Source of the DNA: Ktedonobacteria bacterium
Lineage (GTDB): Bacteria; Chloroflexota; Ktedonobacteria; Ktedonobacterales; JACDGC01
DNA length: 64,000 bases
NCBI GenBank assembly: GCA_027459785.1
Contig: DAIDGU010000053.1
Location: 104,402-168,401, forward strand
Reading direction: 5' to 3'
The notes below the pieces were generated by a model that ran no database searches, was not told the origin of the DNA, and saw only the letters and a list, made by a program, of their open reading frames with translations. Of the stretch, positions 27,136 to 36,171 are shown one piece after another. The position numbers and the translations under genes are program-made. The stretch's first letter is position 1. Each line of letters starts with the position of its first letter.

Positions 27136-28059
27136 ATGCAACCGCAATCATCCAGCGTGCAGACGCGGCACATTTCGACCAGCCGATACCAGTTACCGGA
27201 ACAGCTAGCTGCCAGCGATCCGCATTTGCTCGACTATTTAACTCGCTATGCGTTTCAAGCCGAAACAACAACACCGGTGTTGGCGAACGTCAGCGCACCA
27301 CTGGTGCTGGATTTCAGCACAGGGCGCTGGGCGCTGGATTGCGCACGCGCCCATCCGCAGGCAAAGGTGCATACCGTCAGCATGGCGCAGCGGATGGATA
27401 AGCCGGTGACAAATCTTCACCGTTGGACGGGGCGCTTTGTCTGCACACCATCCGCAACAGGGATCGGTACGGCCCAGTATCCTCCCCAGGACCAGGTGCG
27501 CCTGGTGATCGAGGGGCAGCCGGATTGGCGACGACGTTTCGATTTAATACGGATCGCTGGATTGGGGCGCGTCCTGCCAACCATGGCCTGGCCAGGGGCA
27601 ATCACCATCGCGCTGGATTATCTCAAAGCGGGAGGTTGGCTGGAGATCCTGGACTATGGCCAGCCGGCAACTGAACCGGTGCATGCACTGCCAACGGCGA
27701 TTGCCAATCTTAATGACCTTGAAGCGGCGCAATATGCGCAAACACAGCGCATCGATCTCGCCGCGCTCGGTCAACTTGAGTATTGGTTGCATCGATGGGC
27801 AGAACACAACTCGTATTCGCAAAGGGTGCCGATTGGTATCGCTGGTGGGCGTGTCGGCATCCTCCTGAAAACGTCCTATCACGCACGCATTGCGCGACTG
27901 CGCGACACGCTTTTGGGCGCGACCACCCATTTCGGGCAAAGTGGTTTGGCAGCATTACTCGATCCGACAATCGTAGATGGGCTGAATGCTTTTCGCACCC
28001 AGCAAGTATTCATTCCCTACTATGCCACGATTGGGCGCGTCGCCACCTGGCCACTGTAG
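27136..28059 (+). CDS. Class I SAM-dependent methyltransferase-like protein
   Basis: 307 residues with GAGGAGGAC before the ATG. The Rossmann core is suggested by the motif I-like PLVLDFSTGRWALDCARAHP with the acidic strand end and a VHTVSM strand, and by a later FDLIRIAGLGR and LKAGGWLEILDYG, the usual place of the glycine-rich 'LKPGGWLEL' motif. In motif I the central Gly pattern is weak (DFSTGRW), so cofactor binding is uncertain. The C-terminal part (~200-307) has no recognised domain. In an operon with a P450 it could modify the same metabolite. Confidence 0.6.
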   Translation: MQPQSSSVQTRHISTSRYQLPEQLAASDPHLLDYLTRYAFQAETTTPVLANVSAPLVLDFSTGRWALDCARAHPQAKVHTVSMAQRMDKPVTNLHRWTGRFVCTPSATGIGTAQYPPQDQVRLVIEGQPDWRRRFDLIRIAGLGRVLPTMAWPGAITIALDYLKAGGWLEILDYGQPATEPVHALPTAIANLNDLEAAQYAQTQRIDLAALGQLEYWLHRWAEHNSYSQRVPIGIAGGRVGILLKTSYHARIARLRDTLLGATTHFGQSGLAALLDPTIVDGLNAFRTQQVFIPYYATIGRVATWPL

Positions 28060-28496
28060 CACCATTAAGCAAAGAAAGGAGCAAAATCCCTAAAAGCAAA
28101 CAGGGAAGGTGGTTCGCCCTGGACAAGCTTCACCACTTCCCCATCGCTGACCTTCACCCTTAAGGGAAGGTATGGACAGTGTACCATGCCGTCCCATCAA
28201 ATCAAAGTGCTGAGGAACGACATGGTTGCAATAACCTCGTTGCGCTGGATCATGCCCAGCAGATGCCCTGATGACGCGATGGATAATTTGCGCTTCGCGC
28301 ACGTGTTTGACCTATTCAAGCGCGAGACCGGGGCATTTGCTGGAGCAAATGGTGATCAGGTGCGCTCAATAGTCATCACCCAAGAACCCCCTAACCAGCA
28401 AATCGCGCCTCCTGTCATGCTTCAGACGGCCATCGGCGTTAGCGCAGCATTTTATATTCCCACATGTTGTGACGCTAGCACGAGGAGCGAGAAGCC
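28060..28496. other. 437-bp intergenic region, no confident gene
   Basis: It contains an imperfect inverted repeat (28103-28141, GGGAAG arms with one bulge). A possible 104-residue plus-strand frame from 28186 lacks a ribosome site and a recognisable sequence. GAGGAG near the end belongs to the next gene. No consensus promoter was seen. Confidence 0.5.
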
Positions 28497-28799
28497 ATGA
28501 TGCCACAAACAAACGACCGAACCATGTTATCTCTCTATCACCACCTGACAGCAGCACAACATGATCATTTGCTCATCGCTTGGGCAGCGCAGGCAGGACC
28601 AGGGTTAACCTACGTGCCGATGACAACAGAACAAGCTCGACTCGCCCAGGAACTGCGCGAGATCGAACTGCTCACCTATGACAACCATCTCACCGCCATA
28701 GGGGAAGCCATCATCGAGTACGATCTCGCCTTGCTCCATAGTTACTTCATCGGCGACGACTGCCAAGACGATGACAACACCGACATGGTCGCCATGTAA
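28497..28799 (+). CDS. Small acidic protein, unknown
   Basis: 100 residues, two adjacent ATGs (28497 and 28500), GAGGAG 9 nt ahead. The product is helical with a strongly acidic tail (DDCQDDDNTD). No membrane helix or recognised family. It is followed after 31 bp by the alpha/beta hydrolase gene, so it is probably co-transcribed. Confidence 0.55.
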   Translation: MMPQTNDRTMLSLYHHLTAAQHDHLLIAWAAQAGPGLTYVPMTTEQARLAQELREIELLTYDNHLTAIGEAIIEYDLALLHSYFIGDDCQDDDNTDMVAM

Positions 28800-28830
28800 G
28801 CTCACAAAACAGGAACAAAGGAGCATCTCG

Positions 28831-29778
28831 ATGCTGATTACTGCACCCGTTCTGCAGAACTGGGCCGACGAACTCGGCAAGCATCCAACTTGGACCGAGG
28901 AAACCCAATTGATCGGAACGCAACCACGGTTGGAGGTTATCATTTATCACCCTAGTGGTGATGGACCTTACTGCCCTGTCCCTTGTGTACTAGTCCACGG
29001 CGCAGCACATAGCGCCGCATGCTTCCAGTTGTGGGGACCGTCACTGGCCCAAATGGGCATCACAACCTACGCGCTCTCGCTGCGTGGCCACGGCAACTCA
29101 ATGATGCCGACTAACCAGCAAATTGAGCAGGCAACACTTGCAGATTATGTTGCCGACATTCACAGCTTCTATGAAGCCCTTAGCCTCGACTCGGCGCAAG
29201 CTGTCCTAGTCGGCCATTCGATGAGTGGACTGGTTGTACAGTATTTCGCCCGCAAGTATCCCGTTGCTGGCCTGGTGCTCCTCTGCTCCGTGCTTTTGCC
29301 GCACGCCTTCAATGCGATGAACAGCATTGGCTCAGTCATCGGCTGGGGCAATTACCTTGCAGCGTTGCGAACCAACGCCAAAGAGATGTTCAACTCCCCG
29401 CTACGTGTGCGTCAGGCATTGCTCGAAGCCGATGCCGATGAAGAGCAGGTGCAATTCGTCCTCAACCACTTGTATGTGGAATCTAGGATCGCGCTCTATC
29501 CGGTTATCTTTGCGGCGCTGCGCCGACTCTCGCCGTTCCCCCTGCCTCGGTTACGGACGCGCCGGGTGCTTCTGTTAGGCGGCCAGATGGATCGCTGTTT
29601 CAAACCCAAGCATGTACTCGCCAGCGCGCAGCGTCTGAGTCGGCGCTATCTGACACAACTCAGCTTGATCCCCGATGGCCCGCACGATCTGATGCTAGCC
29701 AAGAAGTTTGCGCGGACTGAGGGGATGTGGACACTCGCACAATTCTGTTATGGCAGCGCATCGATCACTGCAAGCTAG
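28831..29778 (+). CDS. Alpha/beta hydrolase
   Basis: 315 residues from the ATG at 28831 after AAAGGAGC. The nucleophile elbow is GHSMSG (Ser ~130), the oxyanion region HGAAHS, an Asp candidate in GGQMDR (~250) and the His in DGPHDLM (~285), all in family order. A lid (~150-220) is present. The substrate is probably a small ester, lactone or epoxide; not defined. No secretion signal. It ends the plus-strand operon-like run that starts with the MFS transporter and is followed by a strong hairpin. Confidence 0.85.
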   Translation: MLITAPVLQNWADELGKHPTWTEETQLIGTQPRLEVIIYHPSGDGPYCPVPCVLVHGAAHSAACFQLWGPSLAQMGITTYALSLRGHGNSMMPTNQQIEQATLADYVADIHSFYEALSLDSAQAVLVGHSMSGLVVQYFARKYPVAGLVLLCSVLLPHAFNAMNSIGSVIGWGNYLAALRTNAKEMFNSPLRVRQALLEADADEEQVQFVLNHLYVESRIALYPVIFAALRRLSPFPLPRLRTRRVLLLGGQMDRCFKPKHVLASAQRLSRRYLTQLSLIPDGPHDLMLAKKFARTEGMWTLAQFCYGSASITAS

Positions 29779-29793
29779 CTAGAGAGCGATTAA

Positions 29794-29819
29794 GGGGGTG
29801 ATCGCGAGTGATTGCCCCC
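29794..29819. terminator. Strong hairpin after the alpha/beta hydrolase
   Basis: GGGGG(TGATCGC) pairs with (GTGATTG)CCCCC, a 12-bp stem with wobbles and a very short loop. No T-run follows on either strand, so a termination role is possible but unproved. Confidence 0.4.
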
Positions 29820-29841
29820 AAGTTGAGAGGAGCGTTGGGTG

Positions 29842-30993
29842 ATGACTTCCCATCCCTCATCGCAGTTTGATTTGGATCAAACCCGAATGATAGGCGGAGT
29901 AACGCCGCCCGATCAGGATGAGTTAGAGCTGCACCCTGATCACACACTCATCAAGCGCATCATTGATGCCGTTGGCTGGCTGATCGACGAGAATGCCGAC
30001 ATGCGGCTCATTGATCGAATTTTGCTCGTGTTCGGTCCCAAATTGCGTCACCTGTTTCCGCTGCGCGATGTCCAAGTCGTTGTGGATCTCGCACTGGATG
30101 CGCAATTGCGGCAGGGAGAGCCACGCGAACACTATGCATCTGTTCGCGTGGAGCGTCACCCTCTTCTGCCAGTAGGATCTTCATCGTTACTGCTCAGCTT
30201 CGACTATCGCCACAGCCCAGACCGCTGGGTCACGTTGCAGAGTGAAGCGGATCGGGTAATTGTCGATAAACTGGTGCGTCTCATTGAAGAATGGGGCCAA
30301 CAGCATAGCGCGCCTCCTCCCATAGCACCGGCAGAGACGCCGTTAGTGCCGCTACCTGCCCCAGTGTCGCTTCCTCTCGCCTCCTCGACAAACACGCCGT
30401 CGCCAACGGTCTCACCGAGCCTGCCACCAGCAGGGGATTACGTAGACAATACAACGGCAGGGATTAACAGCACCTTGATCTTGGCGATCCTCAACGAAGT
30501 CATTGGTAATTTAGTGGAAGTTGCCCACGTCCACGCAGATGAAGCCTGGCAGCGACTCATCAGCCTCTATCGTTCGCTTCCAGATATTCCACCTGGCGCG
30601 GATGAAACGCAACGCAAGGAACTACAAAAGCAGCGACATGATCGCGTCGAGATGAGCGACAACGGTGTGCGCCAGGCAATCCGGTGGTGGCTGGAAGAGA
30701 CTGACGCCGCCGGTTGGGATGAGCACGTCGTGTTACGCACGCAGGAACGAGCAGAAGCAGTCACCAGTCTTATGTATCCCCATCTGCCACGCCATCTCTA
30801 CCGCGTCATCCGCGAAAACGAGCTTGTTCTAGAAACACTCGAACTCTTACACACTCTTTTCTCGGCGCGGCTCAGCGCGTTTGTTACCAGTCCGGCGGGT
30901 GCCACGGTTATGCCAACCATCGTGACGGAAGTCGCACCGGCATCTCCGGTGAATCCACCAACACCGCAAGATGAAAGGGAATGGATTCGCTGA
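29842..30993 (+). CDS. Unknown soluble protein heading the MoxR-type operon
   Basis: 383 residues from the ATG at 29842, 9 nt after AGGAG; a GTG one codon earlier is an alternative. N-terminal region (~25-150) is alpha/beta and helical. A Pro/Thr-rich linker (~155-205) leads to a helical C-terminal region (~210-365). No signal peptide or membrane helix. I do not recognise the family. Its stop overlaps the next start (TGATG), so it is translated with the anchored exoprotein and belongs to the operon with transglutaminase-like, MoxR and DUF58 proteins. Confidence 0.7.
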   Translation: MTSHPSSQFDLDQTRMIGGVTPPDQDELELHPDHTLIKRIIDAVGWLIDENADMRLIDRILLVFGPKLRHLFPLRDVQVVVDLALDAQLRQGEPREHYASVRVERHPLLPVGSSSLLLSFDYRHSPDRWVTLQSEADRVIVDKLVRLIEEWGQQHSAPPPIAPAETPLVPLPAPVSLPLASSTNTPSPTVSPSLPPAGDYVDNTTAGINSTLILAILNEVIGNLVEVAHVHADEAWQRLISLYRSLPDIPPGADETQRKELQKQRHDRVEMSDNGVRQAIRWWLEETDAAGWDEHVVLRTQERAEAVTSLMYPHLPRHLYRVIRENELVLETLELLHTLFSARLSAFVTSPAGATVMPTIVTEVAPASPVNPPTPQDEREWIR

Positions 30994-33002
30994 TGGCTGC
31001 ACGCTTTAATCCACGCAGGCAGCCATCCCTGCCCGCCCAATCACCGCCAGCAGCCACGCGCCCTGGCATATCGTTACCATCTCTCCACCAGCAGGCTGGT
31101 AGGACGGCAAGCGCATCGTTTGGTGCTGCCGGCCCATCCATCTGGGACGCTGCCACGCTGACCATTCCTGAATCAGGCATCTTAGGGCTACCCCCCCGCA
31201 CAAGCGGCCAGTCGCCCCACTTCAGCGGAACAGCGTTGCGTTCACCACATGTGACAGCGCAGCAACGGCGGCGCAACATGATCATGGCGATCCTGGCAGG
31301 GTTCTCGGCGCTCACGCTCATTCTGCTTTGCATCGTCCTGCCTCGGTTGCAACAGCCAGCATTCGGACAGACACCTGGGTTGGCGCAAATCACAGTAACG
31401 GGGACAAGCCAGGATGTCATCGAAAACAGCAGCCCGACAGTGACAATGGGACTAGGGGGGACAAAGCGGACGCCAACTCCTCACTCCACCACCACACCCC
31501 TGCCTCCCACGGCCACGCCAGCGCCGTTAGGCATGATGCCGACGAATACTCCACTCGCATTGGTCACGGCGACTATGCCGCCCACAATCACATTGCCTGG
31601 TAGCAGGCGAACACCGACGCCGTCGACGACACCGCGACCGACTACCATCGCAACCGTGCGGGCAACGGCTACCAGTGAACCAACCACTTCTGTGATCCTT
31701 CCAACCCCGACTCCGCTGGTGATGGCAACACCAGTGCCACCAACTGCAACGGATGTACTCCCGACAGACACGCCCCTTCCCCCCACGGCAACGTTGGTGC
31801 CGACCGATACAGCGACGCCACCGACATCTGTTCCACCCACAGCCACACCTATTCCGACGGCAACACCCACGCCACGCCCGACGGCGACAGCGCCAACCGT
31901 TACACCATTGCCCACACCAACTCCGGTACCAGTGGCACAATCTGCGGTGGTCAGCTTCATGCGCACGAGCAGGGATATCAACACGAATAGCCAGGTTACG
32001 GTAAGTACCTGTTGTGGCTATGATCCCGGCCAGGGACTAGCACCTGCTTCCTCTAACAGCACCGCTTATACAACAGTGTACGGCGGCTGGCAAGGAACCT
32101 ACCACTTTAGCCAAGGTACCGGCGCTGATCTCGCCATCGGGATTTCTTGCACCAGCACGTGCTATGCAAACGCCGGCGACCTCATGACGATTGATTACAC
32201 GAACACTTTCGGCAGCACCAATTGCGCGCTGGATTACAGCTTTTACCTGGGCGGCGGCGGCCAAACCAGTATTGGCTGCACATCGCAGTGGCAAGCATAC
32301 GCATGTTATAGCGTTCCCGACCCTGACACGCTCAACGGGTTCTCGGTGAACACGTTGCTCTACAGTTCCACTCGCTGCGGTGGTTCGGTTGGTTACTCGT
32401 ACTATTCGATGCCCAGCACCTGTGGCAACTATGCCAATCACGGTGCAGATACCCGCAACGCCGCGCTCACGAACATCCGCAACACCCTTGCTGGCGAGGG
32501 CTACGCGACCACGATCAATGAGAGTGTTTACTTGATCGGGTCAACTCAATGTACCGACCAGTATGGCAACGTCATCGCCAGTGGCAACAGGTTACCAGGA
32601 GAGTATTTCTACCAATCCCAGGATGCGGGAGGAAATCGGCTCGCCTACGACATCACATATGTGCGCGACGTGCAGGATTACCGCTTGGCCAGTTCCATTC
32701 CTGCTGGCTACATCCAGGAGGCGACGAGCGTGTGCGCTACGCCGACCGTGCTGAGCATCAATCTCGCCAACCAATCTGCGCAACTTGCCTGTGCCGCAAA
32801 CGCGCACGATGTCTGGGCCTGGACAGTCAGTGAGCAGAATTCTCTCAAGATTAACTTGGCTGATCGTTGGCTGGCAACGGCGTATGTCATCACCAACGGC
32901 ACCCCTGGTGTCGTCGCCAACTCAGTTAACATCACTACATCGCCGCGAGGAGCGACCAAAATGCCTGGTGCAAGCGGTATCGCGCTCACCATTGGAGGTT
33001 AG
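30993..33002 (+). CDS. Membrane-anchored exoprotein with very long Thr/Pro stalk, paralogue 3
   Basis: 669 residues from the ATG at 30993, which overlaps the previous stop; a start 12 bp earlier is too close to its ribosome site. Cytosolic tail (1-95), one membrane helix (~96-118), a Thr/Pro stalk of ~190 residues (~125-313) and a Cys-rich extracellular domain (~315-669). The start of the ectodomain (AQSAVVSFMRTSRDI) and the end (GTPGVVANSVNI) match the two paralogues at 6061-7635 and 7747-9249. The stalk would hold the domain beyond the wall. Function unknown, probably surface attachment or assembly. Confidence 0.8.
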   Translation: MAARFNPRRQPSLPAQSPPAATRPGISLPSLHQQAGRTASASFGAAGPSIWDAATLTIPESGILGLPPRTSGQSPHFSGTALRSPHVTAQQRRRNMIMAILAGFSALTLILLCIVLPRLQQPAFGQTPGLAQITVTGTSQDVIENSSPTVTMGLGGTKRTPTPHSTTTPLPPTATPAPLGMMPTNTPLALVTATMPPTITLPGSRRTPTPSTTPRPTTIATVRATATSEPTTSVILPTPTPLVMATPVPPTATDVLPTDTPLPPTATLVPTDTATPPTSVPPTATPIPTATPTPRPTATAPTVTPLPTPTPVPVAQSAVVSFMRTSRDINTNSQVTVSTCCGYDPGQGLAPASSNSTAYTTVYGGWQGTYHFSQGTGADLAIGISCTSTCYANAGDLMTIDYTNTFGSTNCALDYSFYLGGGGQTSIGCTSQWQAYACYSVPDPDTLNGFSVNTLLYSSTRCGGSVGYSYYSMPSTCGNYANHGADTRNAALTNIRNTLAGEGYATTINESVYLIGSTQCTDQYGNVIASGNRLPGEYFYQSQDAGGNRLAYDITYVRDVQDYRLASSIPAGYIQEATSVCATPTVLSINLANQSAQLACAANAHDVWAWTVSEQNSLKINLADRWLATAYVITNGTPGVVANSVNITTSPRGATKMPGASGIALTIGG

Positions 33003-33003
33003 C

Positions 33004-35178
33004 ATGCAGCTGCGCGCCTATCCGTTGTATTTGTGGCTGGTGGCCTTGCCATTGTGCTGCGCCCTTGCCGCCGCTGTTGCCGCGCTGCCCTGGTTCGCGG
33101 AATTGCCATGGTGGCTGTCACCAGTATTGGTTGCCGCTGGGTTGGTTGCGGGTCTGGCTCAGAGTCTGGTAACGTCACGTTCATGGCTGCTCAGCTTGAG
33201 CCTGGAGTTGACGTTGCTGCTCAGCCTGGGCTTGGGGTGGCTTCTTGCGCATGTCGGCCTTGGTCCATTGCCACCTAATGGAACTGCCGCCGCAGTAAAT
33301 GTTCCTGGCATGTTGCTCCTGAGCGTGCTGTTGCCGCCCCTACTCCTGTTGGTGCTATGGCTTTTGACCCATCCCCATAACGCACGATATGGCTTCCTGC
33401 CAGTCATCCTGGCGCTGGCCATACCTTGGATTATCATTGCCAGCAGTTTCGCCGACTGGCGGCAAATGTCGGCACCACCGCCAGCCTTTTGGGTATTGCT
33501 GGCCGCATGCAGTACGTTTCTGGTCATTCTGGTGGCCTATCTGCGCGCCACACTTCTGTTCTGGCGCGAGAATCATCTCCGTGAGCCGAATGGCACCGGC
33601 TCCGTCCTCAGTGGGATGGTGCGGGATGGGATGCTGTTGTTTCTGGCGGTAACATGCATCATCCTCATCCCTGTTGGAACACAAGCTGCATGGGGAGATT
33701 GGCTGCCCCAGCACCCCTTCACAGCATTATTCGGCCTCTTACCGCAACAAGAAACGAGCGGAATCTCTTTGACCCAGATCGGCGCACCTGTTTCCGTGCG
33801 CCAGCCCACACCGACGGGCGACGCCATCATCGCACGCTACCAGATTCTCGCTGGCGGACCGGAGCCACCAGTGCTGGCGACCAGCTTCGACACCTATGTT
33901 GATGGTGTGTGGATGCAGGCGTCGAACTCCACACCGCATACAGAACCGAATTTTGGCTTTGAGCCTGGTGAGACGCTGACACGGGCGCGCATCACCATCG
34001 TCGCCTTTCCTCAAGTTGCGCGAAGCTTTTGGGTGCCGGCCTTCTCCGAGCCATTGAGAGTGAGTCTGCCCGACACGCAGCCAATATTGGAACCAGGTAG
34101 CGCGCCGGATGCCACTGCGCTGGTCGGTTGGACCGCCTCTCATGCCCTCTTGCACGGCACAAGCTATCTCATCACCTCGGTCACGGTGCCGTTGACCAAA
34201 GGGATGGGTGCCTTGCCCACCAACTATCAGCACCTGCTGACCGAATTGCCAACTGCGGATGCGGCGCTGCTCCAGGCGACGGCGCAACGCTGGGAGACGC
34301 AAGGTGGGGTTAGTTATCTGCCAAATTTGGGCGATCAAGTCGGCGCGATCACCAACCACATTGAACACGATCTTGTTTACGATCCATCGGCGGTGCCACC
34401 TGGGGGTGTGGACCCGATCCAGTGGTGGTTGGGGCAAGGTCGTGTGACGCTTCTGGGGGCGGCGACGCTCTGCGTGCAGTTGTTGCGCGCGGTTGGCATT
34501 CCTGCGCGGTTGGCCCAGGGTTTCACCGCTGAAGGTGGGATCATTCACTCGAATAGTGAAACGTATTGGGCGCAGATCGCTGTGCCGGGGTTGGGCTGGC
34601 ATGATGTCTCCGTGTTTGCCCCTATTCGACGTATCCAAACCGGTGGGCCTTCACAACATGGCACGGTGACACCACAGCCCGCGTCGACGGCCACGGAGCA
34701 GGGTACTAGCAGCACACAAGGGAATGGTACAGGACAAAATCCCCAGCAGTCAACGACTAACCCAGCTTCATCCCAGACGCCCTTCGGGCTACCGCCGGCG
34801 AGTGAAGCTCTCCCCCAGTGTCTATGGCTCCTGCTGGTGCTGGTGGCGCTAGGAGGTATGGCGTGCTGGATGCTGCGGCCACGTCCGCTGACCGTGCGAA
34901 CGCTGATGATTGTGTTCGGCTGGTATGCAGTCCACATCGCGGGCCGACGCCTTGCGCCATCGTTTACGCCACACGAAGCGTGGCAACGTAGTATGTCGCT
35001 CCTGCCGCCAGGCTGGCGTGCGCAGGTGGCACGCTACAACGATCTCTATATCGCCGAGGTCTACGGCGATCAGCCTGCACCTTCACCGCCGCGTGGCGCG
35101 CTGCAACGTTTCACCCGATTCGTCCTCCCTCTGGCGGCATGCTTTGACCGCCTCCAATTTTGGCGAAAGGATCGTTAA
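33004..35178 (+). CDS. Transglutaminase-like membrane protein (TgpA type) lacking the catalytic triad
   Basis: 724 residues from the ATG at 33004. About six membrane helices (~5-230), an extracytoplasmic transglutaminase-like core (~400-560), one helix (~605-625) and a cytosolic DUF4129-like tail ending HIAGRRLAP...YGD. The core keeps LRAVGIPARLAQGF and PGLGWHDV, but alignment to the family pattern puts Leu where the Cys should be, Thr for His and Ser for Asp. It is therefore probably not an active protease or crosslinker; it may bind or sense wall material. TgpA, MoxR and DUF58 genes are commonly neighbours, as here. Confidence 0.82.
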   Translation: MQLRAYPLYLWLVALPLCCALAAAVAALPWFAELPWWLSPVLVAAGLVAGLAQSLVTSRSWLLSLSLELTLLLSLGLGWLLAHVGLGPLPPNGTAAAVNVPGMLLLSVLLPPLLLLVLWLLTHPHNARYGFLPVILALAIPWIIIASSFADWRQMSAPPPAFWVLLAACSTFLVILVAYLRATLLFWRENHLREPNGTGSVLSGMVRDGMLLFLAVTCIILIPVGTQAAWGDWLPQHPFTALFGLLPQQETSGISLTQIGAPVSVRQPTPTGDAIIARYQILAGGPEPPVLATSFDTYVDGVWMQASNSTPHTEPNFGFEPGETLTRARITIVAFPQVARSFWVPAFSEPLRVSLPDTQPILEPGSAPDATALVGWTASHALLHGTSYLITSVTVPLTKGMGALPTNYQHLLTELPTADAALLQATAQRWETQGGVSYLPNLGDQVGAITNHIEHDLVYDPSAVPPGGVDPIQWWLGQGRVTLLGAATLCVQLLRAVGIPARLAQGFTAEGGIIHSNSETYWAQIAVPGLGWHDVSVFAPIRRIQTGGPSQHGTVTPQPASTATEQGTSSTQGNGTGQNPQQSTTNPASSQTPFGLPPASEALPQCLWLLLVLVALGGMACWMLRPRPLTVRTLMIVFGWYAVHIAGRRLAPSFTPHEAWQRSMSLLPPGWRAQVARYNDLYIAEVYGDQPAPSPPRGALQRFTRFVLPLAACFDRLQFWRKDR

Positions 35179-35181
35179 ATC

Positions 35182-36171
35182 ATGCCTACTTCAGCGGCTT
35201 ATGAAGCCTTCCAACGTCTGCGTCAAGACATCAACCAGGTTATCATCGAGCAAGCCGTACCATTGGATATCATCCTTGCGGCCCTGCTCAGCGGCGGACA
35301 TGTCCTCGTCGAGGATGTCCCAGGTTCTGGCAAGACGGTGACCATGCGGTCGCTGGCGCAACTGTGCGGCGGCGAGTTTCAGCGCATCCAATGCACGCCA
35401 GACCTTTTACCCAGCGATGCCACCGGCGTCGCCATCTACAATCAAAAAAGCGGTGATTTTACGTTTCATCCGGGGCCAATCTTCAGTCAGTTCGTGTTGG
35501 CCGACGAGATCAATCGCACGACCCCACGGACGCAATCGGCGTTTTTGGAAGCGATGGCCGAGGGACAAGTGACTATCGATCGCCAGACGCATCCGCTGCC
35601 CCAACCCTTCTTCCTGATGGCGACCCAAAACCCCATCGAATATGAAGGCACGTTCCCGTTGCCCGAAGCACAATTGGATCGCTTCGCGGTCCTCGTGCGA
35701 TTCAACGCGCTCTCACGCAGTGGAGCAATGCGCTTGCTTCAGCAGGGTGAAGTACAGCCAGACCATCTACGGCCACTCCTAGACGCCAATGTTGTCCTCA
35801 CCGCCCAACGCGAGGTACGGGGTGTACATGTCAGTGAGCCGACGGCTCAGTATATCGTCGCATTGTGCGAGTCAACCCAGCAACATCTCCGCGTGTTGCT
35901 GGGCATGTCAAATCGCGCCCACCTGGTGTTACTGCGTGTGGCCCAAGCCTGGGCCTGGTTGCGTGGATCAGAGTTCGTGGAACTCGAAGACATCCAGGCG
36001 ATCTTCCCCGCCGTTGCCGCGCATCGCATGCGCCTGGATTTGCCTTATACCAATCTGCTCCAACGGACCAGTGACACCTTGGCATTGCTCAAGGAAATCA
36101 TCGCCGCGACGGAAGCCAAAGGTTCCTGGCAGACACCATCTGCCACACATCGCCCACGAGGAGGTCGCTGA
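35182..36171 (+). CDS. MoxR-family AAA+ ATPase
   Basis: 329 residues. Walker A GSGKT (~49-53), Walker B FVLADEINR (~108-116), sensor region ATQNPIEYEGTFPLPEAQLDRF, and a C-terminal lid. GAAAGGATC before the ATG. MoxR ATPases act as chaperones that mature or load partner proteins, usually with vWA/DUF58 partners. Its stop overlaps the DUF58 start (TGATG), which fits coupled production. All ATPase residues look intact. Confidence 0.93.
   Translation: MPTSAAYEAFQRLRQDINQVIIEQAVPLDIILAALLSGGHVLVEDVPGSGKTVTMRSLAQLCGGEFQRIQCTPDLLPSDATGVAIYNQKSGDFTFHPGPIFSQFVLADEINRTTPRTQSAFLEAMAEGQVTIDRQTHPLPQPFFLMATQNPIEYEGTFPLPEAQLDRFAVLVRFNALSRSGAMRLLQQGEVQPDHLRPLLDANVVLTAQREVRGVHVSEPTAQYIVALCESTQQHLRVLLGMSNRAHLVLLRVAQAWAWLRGSEFVELEDIQAIFPAVAAHRMRLDLPYTNLLQRTSDTLALLKEIIAATEAKGSWQTPSATHRPRGGR

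Noticed and set aside
28186..28500. Possible 104-residue plus-strand gene
   Set aside because: No ribosome site at a proper distance and no recognisable sequence; recorded as intergenic.
33739..34638. Minus-strand open frame (~299 codons) opposite the transglutaminase-like gene
   Set aside because: Arg/His-rich composition and no ribosome site; the plus strand has membrane helices and family anchors.
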